Below are positions 1 through 6,943 of a DNA stretch of 7,956 nt, in pieces (positions within the stretch are counted from its first letter, which is position 1; each line of letters starts with the position of its first letter). Made by a program: the position numbers and the translations under genes. Where the stretch lies: positions 1 through 7,956 of the forward strand of contig CBDDFV010000011.1 of the NCBI GenBank assembly GCA_965227335.1. The letters run 5' to 3'. The notes under the pieces were generated by a model. That model was not told where the DNA came from, did no database searches, and saw only the letters and a program-made list of their open reading frames with translations. Source of the DNA: CBDDFV01 sp965227335 (GTDB lineage Bacteria; Planctomycetota; Phycisphaerae; Phycisphaerales; SM1A02).

Positions 1-630
1 CCCGACGTCCCGACCACGCCGTTCATCGCCGACCTGATGTCCGGAGCGGACATCTACGGTCGTCCGGCCCTGGCCCCGGATGCGTTCGCCGCGTGGCTCG
101 CCGACGCGCCCGCCGAGGCGACCGGCGCGTTGATCCGACTCGACACGATGCCCGGAGGTCCGGACGCGGCGTACGCCGATCATGACATCGTGGTGTTCGT
201 GAGTCTGCTCGAGGAGCCGCTCGTCGACCCGGCGTTCGGCGTGGGCGGCGCGGAGTCGGCGGTTGCGTTGCTCGAACGGGGGACGAGTCGCAATCCGGCG
301 TTCGGCGGCGCCGGTCCGGTCGTGCTCGAGGCCCTGGGTTCGGACGAGGTGTGGATCACCCTGATTCCGGACGACGCCGCGACCGTGTCCTTCGCCGGCG
401 GCGGCATGATGACGACGGCCGCGCTCGGGCTGGACGACGTCGTGTTCCTCGGGGCGGGCTCGACCTGTCCGGACATCACGGGCGACGGCGTGGTGGACGC
501 GTCCGATCTCGCGGTGATGCTCGGGGCGTGGGGTCCGAACGCAGGTCATCCCGCGGATCTGGACGGCGACCGGATGGTCGGCGCCTCTGATCTGGCGCTG
601 CTGCTGGGCGCCTGGGGCGGCTGTCCGTGA
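1..630 (+). CDS. C-terminal part of a secreted protein with dockerin-like calcium loops (5' end outside window)
   Basis: The frame is open from base 1, so the ATG at 37 is probably internal and the gene begins upstream; 209 codons are visible. The body (about residues 1-155) is a small-residue- and acid-rich sequence that I do not recognise. The tail holds two dockerin/EF-hand-like loops. The first, about 158-178 (DITGDGVVDASD followed by LGAWG), fits the D-x-[ND/T]-x-D-G pattern well. The second, about 186-206 (DLDGDRMVGASD followed by LGAWG), is degenerate: Arg replaces the usual Gly after the third acidic residue and Gly sits where Asp or Asn is expected. Cys156 and Cys208 bracket the pair and could form a disulfide that closes the module. 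Such tails are common on exported planctomycete proteins, but this is not necessarily a cellulosome dockerin. The gene converges with the nap operon and is probably unrelated to it. The function of the body is unknown. Confidence 0.8.
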   Translation, partial: PDVPTTPFIADLMSGADIYGRPALAPDAFAAWLADAPAEATGALIRLDTMPGGPDAAYADHDIVVFVSLLEEPLVDPAFGVGGAESAVALLERGTSRNPAFGGAGPVVLEALGSDEVWITLIPDDAATVSFAGGGMMTTAALGLDDVVFLGAGSTCPDITGDGVVDASDLAVMLGAWGPNAGHPADLDGDRMVGASDLALLLGAWGGCP

Positions 631-670
631 GGTTCGCGTGCGTCTGATGTTCAGTTGATGGATCGTTGAT

Positions 671-703
671 CAGGACAGGGCGGCTCTCCCCGGGGCCGTC
701 CTG
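671..703. terminator. Hairpin between convergent genes, possible bidirectional terminator
   Basis: CAGGAC (671-676) is complementary to GTCCTG (698-703), and GGC (682-684) can extend the stem by pairing with GCC (695-697) across a bulge. It lies between the stop of the left-hand gene (630) and the stop of the last operon gene (752), where a shared terminator is expected. There is no clear T-run on either side, so factor-independent termination is only possible. Confidence 0.4.
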
Positions 704-751
704 TCGATCGTGTTTGGGAACGTCTGCGGGCGCCGGGCCGCGCGAGTGCGT

Positions 752-1306
752 TCACGTCCAGGCGGGCGGTGCGTTCGACGCCCCGAGGTCGAGCCGGTCG
801 ATGGCGACGACCCACATTTCGAGCACGGCGAAGTTGGCGCGACCGGAATCGTCCTCCCCGCCGCGGCGTTGGGACTGGGCCCGGGTTTCGAGCCGCGGAT
901 CCCGGACCGGGTCCGCCGCCCCGGGCGGCGACGGCTGACCGTACGCGAGGCGGACGCTCATTTCGGTCTGCTCCCAATGGTGATCCGCGACGACGTCGTC
1001 CGTCCGGACTCGGATCTGACCCTGCGCCCGGAGTTGCACGCCGTCGCGGGCGTCCCACGTCACCAGGCTCGCGTCGGAGCACGCGAGAAGCTGTCGGACC
1101 TTGGGGGAACGACGATCGGTGTGGAACCAGAGGCACCGGGTCGCGGCGTCGGCGCCCCGGAGCACAAGGAGCCGCACATCGGGCCCGCCGTCCTCGCGCG
1201 CGGTGGCGACGGCGCAGAGGCGCATGCGATGTCCGCGATCCGCCGCCGCGTCCTCGAGCCGGCGCCACGCGTCGAGATCAGGATTGTCCTCGGTGATGTT
1301 CGGCAT
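752..1306 (-). CDS. Pyridoxamine 5'-phosphate oxidase-like FMN-binding protein (Alr4036-type)
   Basis: This 184-residue protein reads as a split-barrel flavoprotein of the pyridoxamine-phosphate-oxidase superfamily. The supporting stretches are DVRLLVLRGAD (43-53), FHTDRRSPKV (61-70, the usual flavin-phosphate-contacting region), a WDARDGVQLRAQG strand (84-96) and FAVLEMWVVAIDRLDL near the C-terminus (159-174). Family members of this subtype usually continue after the LDL strand with an HRRARF-like stretch and a terminal W..L.P. Here the frame stops ten residues later with an unrelated tail, while another frame stays open to about 651 and reads ERTARLDV, so a frameshift near base 785 is possible. 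The ATG lies 9 bases after the porin stop, which makes it the last gene of the operon. The upstream GAGAAA is only a weak ribosome site. The cytosolic substrate is unknown; true PdxH activity is not implied. Its link to nitrate reduction is not obvious. Confidence 0.83.
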   Translation of the reverse strand: MPNITEDNPDLDAWRRLEDAAADRGHRMRLCAVATAREDGGPDVRLLVLRGADAATRCLWFHTDRRSPKVRQLLACSDASLVTWDARDGVQLRAQGQIRVRTDDVVADHHWEQTEMSVRLAYGQPSPPGAADPVRDPRLETRAQSQRRGGEDDSGRANFAVLEMWVVAIDRLDLGASNAPPAWT

Positions 1307-1315
1307 CGGTGTTTC

Positions 1316-2746
1316 TCAGAACGTGAACTGCAGTTGCAGGTAGGCGAAGTCCATGTCGCGGCCCGCGCCTGATTCATCGATGAAATCGCCGGCGAAGAAG
1401 CGACTGTAGCCGAGCAGGCCGGTGAGGTGGGACGAGAACCGGTAGCTGAGCGTGACGTCGACCTCCTGGCCGATCTCCTCGGACAGCCCGACGCCGCCGG
1501 GACGGACCACGCCGCCGCCGGCGTTGTAGAGCGCATCCGCATCGCTCGCCCGCCAGAACGCATGGCCGGCGATGGCGACCGTCATCCGGTCCGTCGGCGA
1601 GAACTTCACGCCGAGGTTCAGATCGATCACGTTCTGCCGGCCCACGAAGTCCATGTAGCCGAGGTACGCGTGTCCGAGCGGGAACAACTGGTTGAAGGTC
1701 TCGACGTCGCCGCCGGCTTCGTCGTCGCCGGAGCCGTAGTCGACGCCGAGCGACAGGCGCGGCGACGACCAGACATCCTTCAGCTTCCACCCGACTTCTC
1801 CGCCGAACATGTACGCGGTCACATCGCCGGCCCCCACCTCTCCGAACTGGTACGCGCCTTCCACGTCGTAGTCGAGGCCCGCGTCGCCGAGCGGTCCGAA
1901 CAGGCGTGCGCCGAGCGTGTAGCGTTCCTCCGGTCCGGTCGTGCCGTTGACGGTGATCGGGTCATCGCGATCGAGCGCCAGGGCGTAGAGATCGAGCCCC
2001 GGTCCGTCCCCGAACTTCGTCGTCGCGTAGACGCCCCAGAACTCGGTCTGGGCGTCGGGGTCGTTGAAGTCGTACTTCTGCACCGGCGCGAACTGGGACC
2101 AGAAGCCGTGCACCCGCCAGCCGCCCGCGTCAAGGATGGCGCTGACGCCGTCCCAGTGCCGTTGCGTGTTCGCCCACGGCAAGGGACTCACCAGCCGCTG
2201 CTTGCCGAACAGGAACGATTGCCGGCCGGGGCGCAGCGTGAGCGATGCAGCGTCGCCGATCGGAATCCGCACGTCCACGAACGCCTGCTGCAGTTCGGCC
2301 GCGTCGACGTCGAGCGTCCGCCGCCCGCCGGGGAGATCGCGATCGGTCGAGAGCGCACTCTTGCCTTCCACGAAGAGTCGCACGTTCTCGCCGAAATGCA
2401 CGTCGCCGTGAAGGAGCAGTCGCCACAGGGCGAAGGTGTCGTTGTCGTCGGCGGGGGCGCCGAACGCGAAGTCGTCCCACGACTCGATCCGCAGCCGCGC
2501 CTGACCGCCGAAACTCGCCCAGATGGCGCCGTCTTCGGAGAGCGGGACGTACTTCAGCCGGTCGAACCAGTCGCCGGTAGCGCTGGTGTCGCGTCCCTTC
2601 AGGGTCGACCAGTCCTCGGTGAAGCGAAGAGGCGAGTACGCGGGACGGCTGACCGTCTCCGCCGCGCCCTCGTCCGGGGCGTCGCCGCTCGCCGAGGCGA
2701 CGACGAGCGAGGCGCTGATACCCACGGTCATCCACCATTGCGTCAT
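1316..2746 (-). CDS. Outer-membrane beta-barrel porin, alginate-export family
   Basis: This 476-residue protein has a signal peptide at about 1-21 (MTQWWM, then a hydrophobic run ending ASASG). It continues with alternating amphipathic strands and ends in the aromatic QLQFTF typical of outer-membrane barrels. Features of the alginate-export family (AlgE-like 18-strand barrels) include an opening strand around GGQARLRIESW (80-90) and the block LRPGRQSFLFGKQRL (171-185) followed by N193, R196 and WDG (198-200). Length fits the family. The ATG overlaps the preceding stop as ATGA and has an AAGGAG ribosome site 8 bases upstream, so initiation should be strong. Its place inside a nap operon suggests passage of nitrate, nitrite or another small anion across the outer membrane. 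That substrate is an inference from neighbourhood only; nothing in the operon concerns alginate. Confidence 0.87.
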   Translation of the reverse strand: MTQWWMTVGISASLVVASASGDAPDEGAAETVSRPAYSPLRFTEDWSTLKGRDTSATGDWFDRLKYVPLSEDGAIWASFGGQARLRIESWDDFAFGAPADDNDTFALWRLLLHGDVHFGENVRLFVEGKSALSTDRDLPGGRRTLDVDAAELQQAFVDVRIPIGDAASLTLRPGRQSFLFGKQRLVSPLPWANTQRHWDGVSAILDAGGWRVHGFWSQFAPVQKYDFNDPDAQTEFWGVYATTKFGDGPGLDLYALALDRDDPITVNGTTGPEERYTLGARLFGPLGDAGLDYDVEGAYQFGEVGAGDVTAYMFGGEVGWKLKDVWSSPRLSLGVDYGSGDDEAGGDVETFNQLFPLGHAYLGYMDFVGRQNVIDLNLGVKFSPTDRMTVAIAGHAFWRASDADALYNAGGGVVRPGGVGLSEEIGQEVDVTLSYRFSSHLTGLLGYSRFFAGDFIDESGAGRDMDFAYLQLQFTF

Positions 2747-3063
2747 GTCGGGTTCTCCTTCTCGTCAATCACCCAGTCCTGACGAAGACGCACGAGTCGC
2801 ACGCCGCCCTCGACGGACTGCAGCGTGTCGCACCACAGGGCGTCGTCGTGGCGATAGCGCACCTGCACGGCGGGCGTCTCCCGGCGTTGCAGTTGATCGA
2901 GCGCCTCGTCGAGCGAATACGAACGTCCCGGCGCCGCGCCCCGGACCCGAACCTCGATCACCGACGCGACGGTCGTCAGATCATCGCGCAGCTGACGCAC
3001 CTGAGCGTCGTCGAGCACGCCCTCGTACATCGGCAGCGTCGGCGGCGGCGTGGGATCAGGCAT
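2743..3063 (-). CDS. Small unrecognised protein of the nap operon (106 aa)
   Basis: I do not recognise a named family. The protein has no signal peptide, no membrane segment and a single cysteine, so it is probably soluble and cytosolic. After a proline-rich start it has a charged helix (about 15-33), a strand-like VIEVRVRGAA, then SYSLDEALDQLQ (48-59) and a compact block VQVRYRHDDALWCDTLQ (66-82) followed by GGVRLVRL (86-93). That last half looks like a small conserved beta fold. It is not NapD: the real napD lies elsewhere in the operon. The chosen ATG overlaps the ferredoxin stop by 8 bases (ATGCCTGA) and has GGGAG 7 bases upstream; an internal Met12 is an alternative start. Its 3' end overlaps the porin ATG. 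Tight coupling on both sides argues that it is a genuine gene, possibly an assembly or accessory factor, but that role is a guess. Confidence 0.78.
   Translation of the reverse strand: MPDPTPPPTLPMYEGVLDDAQVRQLRDDLTTVASVIEVRVRGAAPGRSYSLDEALDQLQRRETPAVQVRYRHDDALWCDTLQSVEGGVRLVRLRQDWVIDEKENPT
2755..2760 (-). promoter_or_regulatory. Strong ribosome binding site of the porin gene
   Basis: On the minus strand this reads AAGGAG, 8 bases before the porin ATG at 2746. It lies within the 3' end of the preceding small gene. It is the best match to the Shine-Dalgarno sequence in the operon, which suggests that the barrel is translated efficiently on its own as well as by coupling. Confidence 0.7.
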
Positions 3064-3733
3064 CGGATGCTCCCGACGTGCGCGGCGGACGTTTCAGGGT
3101 CGGCATCAGCAGAATCGCGTTCTCGGGAGCGGGACAGACATACCGGCAGACCCCGCACCCCGTACACGCCGACTCCACCACCCGGGGGCGTCCGTCGACC
3201 ACTTCGATGGCGCCTTCCACGGGACACTGCTCGGAACAGACCGTGCAACCCGGGCCCGGCTGGTGAGCGAGACAGGTCTGCGGCGTGATCCGCGCGGTTC
3301 CCATCAGAACCGGCGCCGCGAGCGAAAGCACATCCGGCTCGCACGCGGCGACGCAGGGCAGGTCGTCGCACATGCGACAGGGACTGCGGTCCGGATCAAT
3401 GACGGGCGTGCCGGCAGCGCGGCGCAGACGTTCGGGCGCCTGGATGACGGCCTCGTGCGGACACGCCTCGATGCACGCTGCGCATCGCGTGCATTCGTCG
3501 AGAAACGTCGCCTCGTCGACCGCACCCGGCGGGCGGAACACCGGGATCATCTGCTGGGGGCGGGGCGCGGCGTCGGCGCGGCGCTGCGGGTACCGCATCA
3601 CGATGGTGTCCGGGGCGTGGCCGGGCGGCACGTCCGCGCGCTGATCCGTCGGCGTGGGCTTCGGGGCGGGCTTCGGCGTGAGGAAACCGCCCCGCAGCAT
3701 GGCGCGTCGGGAGATGACGCGATCGTCACTCAT
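3056..3733 (-). CDS. NapF/NapG-like ferredoxin with four [4Fe-4S] clusters
   Basis: This 225-residue protein carries 16 cysteines in four cluster motifs: C81-C84-C87-C91, C119-C122-C127-C131, C154-C163-C166-C170 and C190-C193-C196-C200. The FRPPGAVDEATFL lead-in to cluster 1 and the GTPVIDP...PCRMCDDLPC segment match the NapF/NapG/MauM group of nap accessory ferredoxins. The N-terminus reads ISRRAMLRGGF, close to the NapF-type start, but it is followed by a proline/lysine-rich stretch with no hydrophobic core. I therefore expect a cytoplasmic NapF-like protein helping NapA iron-sulfur or cofactor maturation, although its length (NapG is about 230 residues) leaves a periplasmic NapG-like electron carrier possible. 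Its ATG overlaps the end of the cytochrome gene by 8 bases (ATGAGTGA), and its ribosome site is weak, which suggests translational coupling. Confidence 0.88.
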   Translation of the reverse strand: MSDDRVISRRAMLRGGFLTPKPAPKPTPTDQRADVPPGHAPDTIVMRYPQRRADAAPRPQQMIPVFRPPGAVDEATFLDECTRCAACIEACPHEAVIQAPERLRRAAGTPVIDPDRSPCRMCDDLPCVAACEPDVLSLAAPVLMGTARITPQTCLAHQPGPGCTVCSEQCPVEGAIEVVDGRPRVVESACTGCGVCRYVCPAPENAILLMPTLKRPPRTSGASDA

Positions 3734-4532
3734 CGATGATCACCGGCTCGGGCAGGAAGTCGGCGGTCCAGAGTTCAACCGGGCGCAGATCGAGCACCGA
3801 TGACGGCGCGTGGCACTGCTGACAACTATCGCGCCACGGGTGGGTCGTCTCCATACCGGGCCAGCCGTCCGGACCGTGGCAGGCGAGGCAGTTGTCGCGC
3901 ATCCACGTGGTGTGGGGGATCACGGGCGGCGCCCCCGTCCACGCCCGCGCGCCCTCGAGCGGCGCCTTCACGCCGTCGAAGAAGTTCGCCGCGAACACCG
4001 TCTCGGTGAAGATGTCCGGAGGCGGCGGGGCGTGGCACTGCACGCAGTTCTCATAGTACGGATGCGACGCCGGACGCGCGGTCACGCCCTGCAGACGGAC
4101 GCCGCCGCCGTGACACGCGAGACAGGCGTCGGTCCCGAGCGTGTCGACCGCATGCGGAATCACGGGCGGCGCGCCGTTGTACGCCCGACGCTCCGACCGC
4201 AAGGCGAGCGAGACGAGCTTCGCGTCCGGATCCGGCGTGAACTCCCGAAACAGATCCGGCGCCGGTCGCCGCAGACCGTCCAGCGTCTGCACATTCGAAC
4301 GGTTGCGTTCGCGCCGCAGTTCGGGGATCGCGGCGTACGCGAGGGCCGGCCGCGGCTGATCCGGCGCCGTCGCGGCGTCGAACGGCGGCGACGACGGAGG
4401 CGGTTCGATCTCAGGCTGCGGCGATCCGTACTCGATTCCCACCAGGAAGCCGACAAACGCCGCGCCAATCGCCCCGGTGAGAATGAGATTCACGCCGCGG
4501 CGGGCCACGACTTTTCCTTGGTCGTTACTCAC
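3726..4532 (-). CDS. napB: Tetrahaem NapB-like periplasmic nitrate reductase electron-transfer subunit
   Basis: NapB normally is a dihaem cytochrome c that hands electrons to NapA. This 268-residue version has four CxxCH haem sites: C137-H141, C163-H167, C215-H219 and C237-H241. The NapB hallmark APPVIPH occurs twice (His127 and His207), and the second distal-ligand position also occurs twice (His157 in ASHP, His231 in TTHP), so each repeat has the four histidines of a bis-His dihaem unit. Residues about 13-33 form a hydrophobic segment after two arginines, without a clear cleavage site, so it is probably a membrane anchor; residues 37-60 are a Pro-rich linker. I chose the GTG at 4532 because it overlaps the napA stop (GTGA) and leads directly into the anchor. 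An upstream GTG at 4568 would only add residues overlapping napA. The ribosome site is just a G-run. The reading as NapB-derived is firm; its exact electron donor is unknown. Confidence 0.88.
   Translation of the reverse strand: MSNDQGKVVARRGVNLILTGAIGAAFVGFLVGIEYGSPQPEIEPPPSSPPFDAATAPDQPRPALAYAAIPELRRERNRSNVQTLDGLRRPAPDLFREFTPDPDAKLVSLALRSERRAYNGAPPVIPHAVDTLGTDACLACHGGGVRLQGVTARPASHPYYENCVQCHAPPPPDIFTETVFAANFFDGVKAPLEGARAWTGAPPVIPHTTWMRDNCLACHGPDGWPGMETTHPWRDSCQQCHAPSSVLDLRPVELWTADFLPEPVIIDE
3798..4187 (-). repeat. Tandem intragenic duplication of the dihaem NapB unit
   Basis: Two units, about 4017-4187 and 3798-3950, encode parallel series of motifs: aromatic-x-GAPPVIPH, CLACHG, [ST]HP and CxQCHAP. 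The two APPVIPH motifs are 80 residues apart, the two first haem sites 78 and the two second haem sites 74. DNA identity survives only in short blocks, such as ATCACGGGCGGCGC on the plus strand in both units, so the duplication is old rather than recent. Confidence 0.85.
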
Positions 4533-6943
4533 GCCTCGCCCCCCCGCTTGCGGACGCGCACGGCGCACTTCTTGAAGTCCGGCTGCTTCGAGAACGGATC
4601 GAACGCCTCGAGGGTGACGTCGTTGATCAGCTTTGATTCGTCAAAGAACGGCGCGAAGATCGTGCCGCGCGGCGGGCGTCCGCGTCCGTTGATCCAGACG
4701 GGCATTTCGACCTCGCCGCGCCGGGACTCAACGATCACGCGTTCCCCGTTGCGGATACTGAGCGAGGCGGCGTCATCGGGGTGCATCTCGATGTACGCCG
4801 ACGGCGCCGCGCGATTCAGCTGCGGGATCCGCCGGGTCATGGAGCCGGAATGCCAGTGTTCGAGGATGCGTCCCGTGCTGAGCCAGAACGGGTACGCTGC
4901 GTCGGGGACTTCGGGCGGCGGCTGGTAGTCATGGAACCAGATCTGGGCGCGTCCGTCGCCGGAGGTGGAGTGGTAGAAGTCGAAGTCTTCGCCCTCTTCG
5001 ACGAACGGATCGTCGAACCCGGCGAAGCGGAACCGTGTCTCCCGCCACTCGCCCGGGGCGGTCTCGACCACGGGCCACCGCATGCCCCGCACCTTGACAT
5101 ACTCGTCGTAGGGGGCGAGGTTCTTGTGCTTCATCGTGGTGAACTGGCGATACTCGTTGAAGAGCGCCCGGTCGACATTCATGTCGTAGTAGCGGGACCA
5201 GTCCCAGATGGGGACGGCGTCGCCCGCCTCGTCGGCGACGTGAAAGATGAAGCGGCCGTCGCGGTCCTTCATGCCGGGATGCCCGAGTTCCATCAGTCGG
5301 TGAGCGACGGCGATCGTCATCCAGCAGTCGTCCCGGGCCTCGCCGGGCGGATCGACCATCCGGAACCACTGCTGCGTGCGTCGCTCCGAGTTGCCGAAGA
5401 CGCCGTTCTTCTCCACCCACATCGCCGCGGGCAGGATCAGGTCCGCGAGCTGCGTGGTCGCGGTCGGGTACACGTCCGAGACGATCATGAACTTGTCCGC
5501 CTGGCCGCGCTTCCGGTTGAACAGATGATTGAGATTCGGCAGCGTCTGGCCGGGATTCGTCACCTGCACCCAGATCGTGTCGATGTCGCCGCCTTCTGCG
5601 GCGGGCGTCGTGAACTGCTCCCACATTTTCACCGTGTGGTGGCCGGGCGTCGGATTGATACGGCCGGCGGGCAGATTCCAGAAGTCTTCGGTCTGCGTGC
5701 GATGCGTCTCGTTCGCGACGACGCGACCGCCCGGGAGCGCGTGGGCGAGCGTGCCGACCTCGCGGACCGTACCGCACGCGGACGGCTGGCCGGTCAGACT
5801 CGTCGGCGCATCGCCCGGCCGTCCGAAGTGCCCGCTCAGCAGATGCACGCCGTGCACGAGGGCGTTGATCGCCGTGCCCATCGTGTGCTGGTTCATCCCC
5901 ATGCACCACAGACTCGTGATGCGACGGTCGCGATCCGCGAACAACTCCGCGAGCAGATGGATCTTCGCCGCCGGCACGCCGGACAACGCCTCCACGTGCT
6001 CCGGCGTGTACGGCTCCAGTCGTCGGACGTACTCCTCGAACGAAATCGCCTCGCCCTTCAGCGTCGGCGACTCGTCCTCCAGGGCGCGGAAATTGCAGTG
6101 ATTCTCGACGAACCCGCGATCCCACGTTCCGTTGCGGATGAGGAGATGACAGATCCCGAGCGCGATCGCGACGTCGCCGTGCGGCTGCATGAGGAGGAAC
6201 TCCTGCGCATGCTCCGTCGTGCGGGTCCGACGCGTCCCGATGTCGATCAGCATGACGTCCTCGCCGCGGGCCCGTCGATCGATGACCCGCGAAAAGAGGA
6301 CCGGGTGCATCTCCGCGGGGTTGTTCCCCCACATGATCAGGACGTCGCACGCGTCAAGATCGTCGTAGCAGCCGGCCGGCTCGTCGACGCCGTACGTGGC
6401 CAGAAAGCCCGTGACCGCCGACGCCATGCACAGCCGCGCGTTCGGATCGATGTGGTTGTTGCCGAGGCCGCCCTTCATGAGTTTCTGCGCGGCGTACCCT
6501 TCCGGGATCGTCCACTGACCCGATCCGTAGATCGCGAATCGCTCCGGCGCCTGCATGATCCGCCGCGCGACGATGTCGATCGCCTCGTCCCACTCGATCG
6601 GACGGAAACCGTCGCCGTCGCGCAACAACGGGCGGGTGAGACGATCCTCGCCGTAGAGGATCGAACCGACGTGATACCCCTTCACGCACAGCAGACCCTT
6701 GTTCACATCGGCATGCTGATCGCCGGCGATCGCGACCACCCGTCCGTCCTCGACGCCGACCTGCACGTGACAACCCGTCCCGCAGAACCGGCACGGCGCC
6801 TTCGCCCAGGTCAGACCGCCGTCGCCGGCCGGCTCCGCCTGAGGCAAGGCGAAGCTCCGCTCGCCGCGCACCAGCGCGGCGGTCGCGGCGGCCATGGCGG
6901 ACTGTTTGAGAAACTCCCGTCGATCGGCCTGCTGCATGGTCAT
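4529..6943 (-). CDS. napA: Periplasmic nitrate reductase catalytic subunit NapA
   Basis: This 804-residue molybdenum enzyme reduces nitrate to nitrite in the periplasm. A Tat signal is visible: RREFLK (8-13) then an alanine-rich hydrophobic stretch to about residue 25. The [4Fe-4S] ligands are C51, C54, C58 and C86, with Lys88 in CVKGYH as the conserved lysine between cluster and molybdopterin. Cys172 in NARLCMASAV is the expected molybdenum ligand of NapA-type enzymes. The long signature with SLTGQPSACGT, REVGT and HALPGG identifies NapA rather than formate dehydrogenase. The C-terminal molybdopterin-binding domain, with EHWHSGSMTRR and FAPFFDE, is intact. Length is close to the E. coli enzyme (about 830). 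The ATG overlaps the napD stop (ATGA), with GGGGAGG about 10 bases upstream; a second ATG two codons on is an alternative. No frameshift or missing ligand is apparent. Confidence 0.97.
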   Translation of the reverse strand: MTMQQADRREFLKQSAMAAATAALVRGERSFALPQAEPAGDGGLTWAKAPCRFCGTGCHVQVGVEDGRVVAIAGDQHADVNKGLLCVKGYHVGSILYGEDRLTRPLLRDGDGFRPIEWDEAIDIVARRIMQAPERFAIYGSGQWTIPEGYAAQKLMKGGLGNNHIDPNARLCMASAVTGFLATYGVDEPAGCYDDLDACDVLIMWGNNPAEMHPVLFSRVIDRRARGEDVMLIDIGTRRTRTTEHAQEFLLMQPHGDVAIALGICHLLIRNGTWDRGFVENHCNFRALEDESPTLKGEAISFEEYVRRLEPYTPEHVEALSGVPAAKIHLLAELFADRDRRITSLWCMGMNQHTMGTAINALVHGVHLLSGHFGRPGDAPTSLTGQPSACGTVREVGTLAHALPGGRVVANETHRTQTEDFWNLPAGRINPTPGHHTVKMWEQFTTPAAEGGDIDTIWVQVTNPGQTLPNLNHLFNRKRGQADKFMIVSDVYPTATTQLADLILPAAMWVEKNGVFGNSERRTQQWFRMVDPPGEARDDCWMTIAVAHRLMELGHPGMKDRDGRFIFHVADEAGDAVPIWDWSRYYDMNVDRALFNEYRQFTTMKHKNLAPYDEYVKVRGMRWPVVETAPGEWRETRFRFAGFDDPFVEEGEDFDFYHSTSGDGRAQIWFHDYQPPPEVPDAAYPFWLSTGRILEHWHSGSMTRRIPQLNRAAPSAYIEMHPDDAASLSIRNGERVIVESRRGEVEMPVWINGRGRPPRGTIFAPFFDESKLINDVTLEAFDPFSKQPDFKKCAVRVRKRGGEA

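Noticed and set aside
37..39. ATG at 37 as the true start of the left-hand gene
   Set aside because: The frame is open to base 1, no ribosome site precedes 37, and a dockerin-tailed protein should have a signal peptide, which is absent here.
1427..2782. 451-codon open frame on the plus strand opposite the porin
   Set aside because: Antisense shadow; Arg/Val/Glu-rich with no domain, signal or ribosome site, whereas the minus-strand frame has a signal peptide and a barrel C-terminus.
2743..3063. Small nap-operon protein considered as NapD
   Set aside because: It lacks the NapD pattern, and a much better NapD lies directly before napA at 6940-7230.
4530..4568. Longer napB start at the GTG at 4568
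   Set aside because: It would add 12 Arg/Gly-rich residues overlapping napA by 40 bases. The GTG at 4532 gives the GTGA junction and an ordinary anchor N-terminus.
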